Source: Marivita sp051859345 (lineage in GTDB: Bacteria > Pseudomonadota > Alphaproteobacteria > Rhodobacterales > Rhodobacteraceae). From it: a stretch of DNA of 64,000 nucleotides. Each line of letters starts with the position of its first letter. The stretch's first letter is position 1. This document shows, one piece after another, positions 59,562 through 64,000 of this stretch. A model generated the notes under the pieces. The model worked only from the letters and a program-made list of their open reading frames with translations, had not been told where the DNA came from and did no database searches. The position numbers were made by a program, and so were the translations under genes. The stretch is from the NCBI RefSeq assembly GCF_051859345.1, contig NZ_JBHYFV010000002.1, forward strand, positions 124,001-188,000, in the 5' to 3' direction.

Positions 59562-59624
59562 GTTGGCCGGACAACAGCCCGTCCGCCAGCGTTCGCAGGA
59601 CCGGGAGTCAACCCATCCTCCCAA

Positions 59625-59656
59625 CGAAAAAAGGCGCCCCGAGCGGGACGCCTTTC
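59625..59656 (-). terminator. Intrinsic terminator of pnp
   Basis: On the minus strand AAAGGCG and CGCCTTT pair around an inner CCC/GGG stem and a short loop, followed by a T tract. It lies 21 nt after the pnp stop codon. Confidence 0.88.
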
Positions 59657-59677
59657 ACCGTTCTCAGACGCAAGTGA

Positions 59678-61819
59678 TTACTCTGCGCTTTCTTTCTGCT
59701 GCTCGGCGGTCAATTCCTCGCCGGTGCTCTGATCGACCATCTTCATCGCAAGGCGCACCTTGCCCCGGTCGTCAAAGCCCAGAAGCTTCACATAGACTTC
59801 CTGACCTTCCTTGAGCACATCCGACGGATGGTTCAGGCGGCGGTTCTCGATCTGGCTGACATGCACCAGACCATCGCGCTTGCCGAAGAAGTTCACGAAG
59901 GCACCGAAATCGACGATCTTCACGACCTTACCCTTGTAGACGTGGCCTTCTTCCGGCTCTGCCACGATCGAATGGATCATGTCATAGGCCTTCTGGATGG
60001 CTTCGCCGTTCGGGCTGGCAATCTTGATGATGCCGTCATCGTTGATGTCGACCTTGGCACCGGACAGTTCCACGATCTCGCGGATGACCTTGCCGCCCGA
60101 GCCGATCACTTCACGGATCTTGTCGGTTGGAATCTGCATCGTCTCGATACGCGGCGCGTGGATCGAGAAGTCCGCAGCGCCGGTCAGCGCCTTGTTCATC
60201 TCGCCAAGGATGTGCATCCGGCCTGCCTTGGCCTGCGCCAACGCCTTTTGCATGATCTCGGGTGTGATACCCGCAACCTTGATGTCCATCTGCAGCGACG
60301 TGATGCCGTTCTCGGTACCCGCAACCTTGAAGTCCATGTCGCCAAGGTGATCTTCGTCACCCAGGATGTCGGTCAGAATCGCGTAAGAGCCGTCCTCTTC
60401 AAGGATCAGACCCATCGCCACACCGGCCACTGCGGATTTGAGCGGAACACCCGCATCCATCATGGACAGCGAGCCACCACAGACCGACGCCATCGAGGAC
60501 GAGCCATTGGATTCCGTGATCTCGGACACCACACGCACGGTGTACGGAAAATCGGTTGCCGCCGGAAGAACCGCCTGAAGTGCGCGCCACGCAAGTTTGC
60601 CGTGACCGATTTCACGCCGTCCCGGAGGGCCAACACGACCGGCTTCGCCAACCGAATACGGCGGGAAGTTGTAGTGCAGCAGGAAGTTCGACCGGTAATT
60701 GCCGTGCAGCGCGTCGATGATCTGCTCATCGTCGCCGGTGCCCAGCGTGGTGACAACCAGACCCTGCGTTTCGCCACGGGTGAACAGGGCAGACCCGTGT
60801 GTGCGCGGCAGGAGGCCGGTTTCGCACACGATGTCACGCACTTCGTCCAAGGCACGGCCGTCAATCCGCTTGCCGGTTTTCACAAGATCACCGCGCAGAA
60901 CAGACGCTTCCAGCTTTTTCAGTGCGGAGCCGAGGTTCGCATCCTCAAGCTGCTCGTCGCTCAACGCCTCGACAATGGCGGCCTTGGCATCGGAAACTGC
61001 TGTTGTGCGTTCCTGTTTGTCGGTGATCGCATAGGCCGCACGGATCTTGTCCTCGCCAGCCGCTTTGACCGCTTCATACAGGTCGGAGTAATCCGGCGGC
61101 TGGAAGTCAAACGGTTCTTTTGCGGCGGATTCGGCCAGATCAATGATCAGGTCGATCACCGGCTGGATCTGCTCATGTGCGAAGGTCACCGCACCCAGCA
61201 TCTCTTCTTCGGTCAGCTCGTAGGCTTCGGACTCAACCATCATCACGGCGTCTTTGGTGCCCGCGACAACCAGATCAAGACGCTGATCCGGGTTGTTGCG
61301 CAGCTGGTCCATATCCTCGACTTCGGGGTTGAGGACGTATTCGCCTTCGGAATAGCCAACACGGCAGCACGCAATCGGCCCCATGAACGGCGCGCCCGAA
61401 ATGGTCAGTGCAGCGGATGCCGCGATCATTGCGACCACGTCAGGATCATTGACCAGATCGTGGGACAGAACGGTACACATCACCAGAACTTCATGTTTGA
61501 AGCCCGGCACGAACAGCGGGCGGATCGGACGGTCGATGAGACGCGCGGTCAGCGTCTCTTTTTCCGTCGGACGCGCTTCGCGCTTGAAGAAACCGCCCGG
61601 CACTTTACCGGCGGCGTAGTATTTTTCCTGGTAGTGGACGGTCAGAGGAAAGAAATCCTGACCGGGTTTCGGCTTCTTGGCGAACGTAACGTTGGCCATG
61701 ACCGAGGTTTCGCCGAGGGTGGCAATCACGCTGCCATCGGCCTGACGGGCAACCTTGCCCGTTTCCAGCGTAAGCGTCTCTTCGCCCCACTGTATGCTTT
61801 TTTTCGTAATGTTGAACAT
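59678..61819 (-). CDS. pnp: Polyribonucleotide nucleotidyltransferase
   Basis: PNPase degrades RNA 3' to 5' by phosphorolysis and is part of the degradosome. The 713-aa protein has two RNase PH domains (AAGKVPGGFFKREARPTEKE; GSSSMASVCGGSLSMMDAGVP), a KH domain (IREVIGSGGKVIREI) and a C-terminal S1 domain (GHVYKGKVVKIVDFGAFVNFFGKRDGLVH). Two adjacent ATG codons exist; the second (61819) has the better AGGA spacing of 7 nt. It follows rpsO as in most proteobacteria, with a structured intercistronic region. Confidence 0.96.
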   Translation of the reverse strand: MFNITKKSIQWGEETLTLETGKVARQADGSVIATLGETSVMANVTFAKKPKPGQDFFPLTVHYQEKYYAAGKVPGGFFKREARPTEKETLTARLIDRPIRPLFVPGFKHEVLVMCTVLSHDLVNDPDVVAMIAASAALTISGAPFMGPIACCRVGYSEGEYVLNPEVEDMDQLRNNPDQRLDLVVAGTKDAVMMVESEAYELTEEEMLGAVTFAHEQIQPVIDLIIDLAESAAKEPFDFQPPDYSDLYEAVKAAGEDKIRAAYAITDKQERTTAVSDAKAAIVEALSDEQLEDANLGSALKKLEASVLRGDLVKTGKRIDGRALDEVRDIVCETGLLPRTHGSALFTRGETQGLVVTTLGTGDDEQIIDALHGNYRSNFLLHYNFPPYSVGEAGRVGPPGRREIGHGKLAWRALQAVLPAATDFPYTVRVVSEITESNGSSSMASVCGGSLSMMDAGVPLKSAVAGVAMGLILEEDGSYAILTDILGDEDHLGDMDFKVAGTENGITSLQMDIKVAGITPEIMQKALAQAKAGRMHILGEMNKALTGAADFSIHAPRIETMQIPTDKIREVIGSGGKVIREIVELSGAKVDINDDGIIKIASPNGEAIQKAYDMIHSIVAEPEEGHVYKGKVVKIVDFGAFVNFFGKRDGLVHVSQIENRRLNHPSDVLKEGQEVYVKLLGFDDRGKVRLAMKMVDQSTGEELTAEQQKESAE

Positions 61820-62001
61820 CATCGATTCCTGTATGGGAGCACTCCCGGCCCTCCGGGTCTCCCGTTTTCATGGCGGCCCCATTGCCGCCGACCCCTTCAT
61901 CCTGTCATGCGCCGGGGTCAAGGCGTCACGTCTCAGATGCGCGGGCATTACAGGAATTCGAGGACAAAGAAAACCATTCGTTTTGTCACTCTGCGGGTTG
62001 G

Positions 62002-62041
62002 AAAATCTTCCAAGATTTCACCACATCCTTTCAAGGATGTG
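62002..62041. repeat. Tandem-hairpin element, copy B
   Basis: AAATCTT-CC-AAGATTT (62003-62018) is followed immediately by ACCACATCCTT-TC-AAGGATGTGGT (62020-62041), a perfect 11-bp stem. Spacing and loop sizes equal those of copy A at 13695-13738, but most stem bases differ in compensating pairs. It lies between rpsO and pnp. Confidence 0.7.
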
Positions 62042-62063
62042 GTCCCGCCTGTCATACCCCACA

Positions 62064-62093
62064 ACAAGAAAGGGCCCGCCAAGCGAGCCCTTT
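62064..62093 (-). terminator. Terminator/attenuator after rpsO
   Basis: On the minus strand AAAGGGC and GCCCTTT (62069-62093) enclose an 11-nt loop with internal pairing and are followed by TCTTGTTGT. It starts 23 nt after the rpsO stop. The imperfect T tract suggests partial readthrough into pnp. Confidence 0.72.
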
Positions 62094-62115
62094 GAAACCG
62101 ACCGTCAGATGCGTC

Positions 62116-62385
62116 TCAACGACGGATGCCAAGCCGCTGGATCAGGTTCTGATAGCGCGCTTCGTCTTTTGCCTTGGTGTAGTCCAGAAGCTTACGACGC
62201 AAAGCCACAAGTTTGAGAAGACCACGACGCGAGTGGTTGTCTTTCTTGTGCGTTTTGAAATGCTCGGTCAGCGTGGAAATCCGGCTGGTGAGGATCGCAA
62301 CCTGAACTTCGGGCGAACCTGTGTCGCCGTCTTTCGTCGCGAATTCCTTGATCAGGCGGTTCTTTTCTTCAACAGTGATCGACAT
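62116..62385 (-). CDS. rpsO: 30S ribosomal protein S15
   Basis: S15 is a primary 16S rRNA-binding protein. From the ATG at 62385 (AAAGGAGA site) it is 89 aa, starting MSITVEEKNRLIKEFATKDGDTGSPEVQVAILTSRI, with the family signature HKKDNHSRRGLLKLVALRRKLLDYTK. Length is canonical. The order truB ... rpsO-pnp is preserved on the minus strand, though two small genes separate truB from rpsO here. Confidence 0.97.
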   Translation of the reverse strand: MSITVEEKNRLIKEFATKDGDTGSPEVQVAILTSRISTLTEHFKTHKKDNHSRRGLLKLVALRRKLLDYTKAKDEARYQNLIQRLGIRR

Positions 62386-62526
62386 CGGGGTCTCCTTTCG
62401 AAGGTTGGAGTGAATGGCGCAAGCCGGGATGTCGTCCAGCAGGGCCCATGGAGAATCTCCACACATGGTGCGGATGCACGCATATAGGCGATAATCCATC
62501 GCTTGGAAAGCCCCATGAGCACCACC

Positions 62527-62925
62527 TCACCTTGGCCCGGCAATCCTGCCTTTGCGCAGTGTCAATTCTGCGGTCGGCACCTGAGCGACAACTGTGTCGT
62601 TCAACAGGACATCGATCCAGTCCTCTTCCTTGGGCGACAGGCGCAACGCGATTTCCGGGCGGTGCTGGATCGACGGGCGTACCAGTGCAAGAACGACGTC
62701 CTGCGCCGCATCGAAAGACGCCACCCGCGTGGGTGCAGCCCGGCCGGGCAGGGGTTGGTTGATACGCCCGGTCTTTTGGAACAGGGCAAGCGCATCAACC
62801 GGAACATCCGGCCAATCGACAGGGGGCCGCGCGTAGACAGCGCGCTGCGGCGTCCGAAAGGGGCTGACAAAGGTCAGCAAGGACACTCCGATCAAACCGA
62901 TGAGGGATATGGCGAAATAAAGCAT
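62527..62925 (-). CDS. Hypothetical membrane-anchored protein
   Basis: This 132-aa protein has one N-terminal hydrophobic segment (about 3-22, LYFAISLIGLIGVSLLTFV) and a soluble remainder predicted to face the periplasm (LVRPSIQHRPEIALRLSPKEEDWIDVLLNDTVVAQV). It starts at the ATG at 62925; the ribosome-binding site is weak. I do not recognise a family. A longer reading frame on the other strand has unlikely composition, so the minus strand is preferred. Confidence 0.55.
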   Translation of the reverse strand: MLYFAISLIGLIGVSLLTFVSPFRTPQRAVYARPPVDWPDVPVDALALFQKTGRINQPLPGRAAPTRVASFDAAQDVVLALVRPSIQHRPEIALRLSPKEEDWIDVLLNDTVVAQVPTAELTLRKGRIAGPR

Positions 62926-63031
62926 GGGGCCCTGTGTCTTGAGCGAACAATCCCAAGCTTAGGTCTCAATCGTAAATGAAGCGTTTTCCCTGCTTACAGG
63001 CGGGTCGCCAAAACAGGTACAATTCTATGGA

Positions 63032-63586
63032 TCAATGATCGCGATACCGGTCGTCAAACCGCCACGCTGTCGGGGTCGTCTTGAACGACACATAAAGCGG
63101 GTGGCGTGGGTGTCCGTCCTTCGTCAGTCCCAAATGGTGCATGTCCCCGCGATACCTGCGCGCCACCTCGACACCGCGTCCAAGATGCCCGCCATGCACG
63201 CCCCACGCCGCAATCGTCATCCCGGCCTGCGCCGACCAACAGTCAAGCAGGGCGTTGTTCATGTCCCCATTCGGTGCTTTGGCCCGTTTCAGATCCTGTG
63301 GGCGTGTCGCCCGAAAGGCAAAGATATTGGCAATCATCACTGCACCAAATCCCATTGCCCGCGCGCGGGTTTCGCAGCGGGCCACGGTTGGATCGTTGCG
63401 ATGCTCGTCCGCCGTTGACGGGTTCAGCATGAGGAACATCAGCGCAGGCTGCTGTGCGTTCCAGATCCGCGACAGCCCATACCGATACCGGTCACATTGC
63501 GAAAACCAGACGTGCGAAAGACAGCCATCCGCGTGGTGTGAGCGATGGATCAGAGCATCCCGAAGCTCTGACGGCAGGTCCGTCAT
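63032..63586 (-). CDS. DUF1643 family protein
   Basis: This 184-aa protein belongs to DUF1643. LSRIWNAQQPALMFLMLNPSTADEHRNDPTVARCETRARAMGFGAVMIANIFAFRATRP carries the family's MLNPSxAD core, and HPLYVSFKTTP the C-terminal one. No function is established, though the family has distant similarity to uracil-DNA-glycosylase-like folds. Its start codon overlaps the truB stop codon (ATGA), so it is coupled to tRNA modification genes. Confidence 0.87.
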   Translation of the reverse strand: MTDLPSELRDALIHRSHHADGCLSHVWFSQCDRYRYGLSRIWNAQQPALMFLMLNPSTADEHRNDPTVARCETRARAMGFGAVMIANIFAFRATRPQDLKRAKAPNGDMNNALLDCWSAQAGMTIAAWGVHGGHLGRGVEVARRYRGDMHHLGLTKDGHPRHPLYVSFKTTPTAWRFDDRYRDH

Positions 63587-64000
63587 GGTGCGACAAAGAC
63601 CCGCGACGGATGCACGTCTCCGGACTTGTAGCGCCCTACCGCAATCGGTTCTCCATCACAGGACACCCAACATTCATCGCCGTATTCCACGCCCGATGCG
63701 ATCACCATTGCCGGGTTGCCGTTGCGCAGCTTGACCGCAGCTTCGGCTGTGCAGGTCAGTTCCGGCAACTCTGTCAATCCCTCTTCCAAGGGTCGCAAAT
63801 GGGTATCCAGTTCGGGTGTCCGTGCCATCGCGTCGATCTGTTCCAGGCTCAGCCCATCAGCTGCATCGAACGGTCCCGACCAGGTGCGCCGCAAGCGCAG
63901 CACATGGCCATAACACCCAAGCGTCTCTCCGAGGTCACGGGCAATGGACCGAACATAGCCGCCCTTTCCGCAGACCAGTTGCAGCACTGCATGATCGGCA
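63583..64000 (-). CDS. truB: tRNA pseudouridine-55 synthase, 3' part
   Basis: TruB makes pseudouridine 55 in the T loop of tRNAs. Only the last 138 residues lie in the window; the gene continues past the right edge. The visible part (LQLVCGKGGYVRSIARDLGETLGCYGHVLRLRRTWSGPF) is the conserved motif that contacts the tRNA, and the C-terminal PUA-like domain ends ...SGDVHPSRVFVAP. The catalytic Asp is outside the window. Confidence 0.93.
   Translation of the reverse strand, partial: ADHAVLQLVCGKGGYVRSIARDLGETLGCYGHVLRLRRTWSGPFDAADGLSLEQIDAMARTPELDTHLRPLEEGLTELPELTCTAEAAVKLRNGNPAMVIASGVEYGDECWVSCDGEPIAVGRYKSGDVHPSRVFVAP

Larger units (their letters stand above)
61820..62115 (-). other. rpsO-pnp intercistronic region
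   Basis: This 296-bp spacer holds the rpsO terminator hairpin, the tandem-hairpin element copy B and the pnp leader, which includes GC-rich palindromic sequence near 61845-61865. No gene is seen. In E. coli the pnp leader is a hairpin cut by RNase III for autoregulation; an equivalent could lie here. Confidence 0.5.

Noticed and set aside
59828..62095. A 755-codon plus-strand frame opposite pnp
   Set aside because: It mirrors the pnp codons and has no recognisable domain; pnp is certain.
62503..62979. A 158-codon plus-strand frame
   Set aside because: Composition is shadow-like; the opposite-strand gene at 62527-62925 has a clean membrane anchor and fits the strand of its neighbours.
1..64000. 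tRNA, rRNA, CRISPR array, prophage or transposase
   Set aside because: Looked for and not seen by eye; a dedicated tRNA/CRISPR search could not be run.

Overview
The window is a GC-rich chromosomal segment from an alphaproteobacterium of the order Rhodobacterales, most likely the Roseobacter group. Three things support this: the order folK-rpoZ-rsh-pdxJ-acpS-lepB-rnc-era-recO, the block truB-rpsO-pnp, and small families typical of that order (DUF1491, DUF2794, DUF6478-like, CenR, MbfA). I see no rRNA, tRNA, CRISPR array, prophage or insertion sequence. The chromosome looks stable and tightly packed, with many 1-8 nt start/stop overlaps.

Layout. 1-12.9 kb: the 5' part of an NYN-domain gene (minus strand), then a long plus-strand housekeeping run: folate (folK), transcription (rpoZ), stringent response (rsh), vitamin B6 (pdxJ), a membrane-fused hydrolase, acyl-carrier activation (acpS), secretion (lepB), RNA processing (rnc), ribosome assembly (era), repair (recO), phospholipid synthesis (pgsA) and molybdopterin synthase (moaD, moaE). 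12.9-21.5 kb: a FadR-type regulator, then a polyamine module made of a class III aminotransferase, a GntR regulator, a PotFGHI-type ABC importer and an amine-oxidising flavoprotein. 21.6-30.7 kb: ilvD, a lipoprotein, two paired unknowns, a TauE/SafE permease, a DMT exporter, accD-folC, and two exported proteins (rhodanese-like and LysM). 30.7-31.1 kb: a gene-poor stretch ending in a strong intrinsic terminator. 31.1-41.8 kb: zapE, a DUF2794 gene, a 60-aa protein, an SOS-type imuB, an I78 inhibitor lipoprotein, glutathione-linked formaldehyde dehydrogenase and gamma-glutamyltransferase, an NYN/LOTUS protein, a B12-binding regulator, a TetR regulator and mbfA. 41.8-48.8 kb: amtB-glnK, a class A penicillin-binding protein, and a RidA/GDPD/acyltransferase/phhB run. 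48.9-55.6 kb: a peptide-type ABC importer without a binding protein, followed by an aldehyde dehydrogenase, a short-chain dehydrogenase and a P1-family peptidase. 55.6-64 kb: SseB-like, uracil-DNA-glycosylase-like, L,D-transpeptidase and ribA on the minus strand, cenR on the plus strand, then pnp, rpsO, two small genes and the 3' part of truB on the minus strand.

The most interesting non-coding signal is at 59.43-59.56 kb. A perfect FNR-type box (TTGAT-N4-ATCAA) lies downstream of cenR with no protein gene ahead of it, only a compact hairpin / anti-Shine-Dalgarno / terminator cassette, so an oxygen-controlled small RNA is likely. Other structured signals are two families of intergenic hairpin repeats whose stems are conserved by compensating changes, a palindrome shared by the two halves of the polyamine module, a LexA box on a solitary imuB, and a TetR-type operator between tetR and mbfA. 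The best candidate for an undescribed protein system is the 48.9-55.6 kb importer/dehydrogenase/peptidase operon. All functional assignments are from reading protein motifs and context; no database search was possible.
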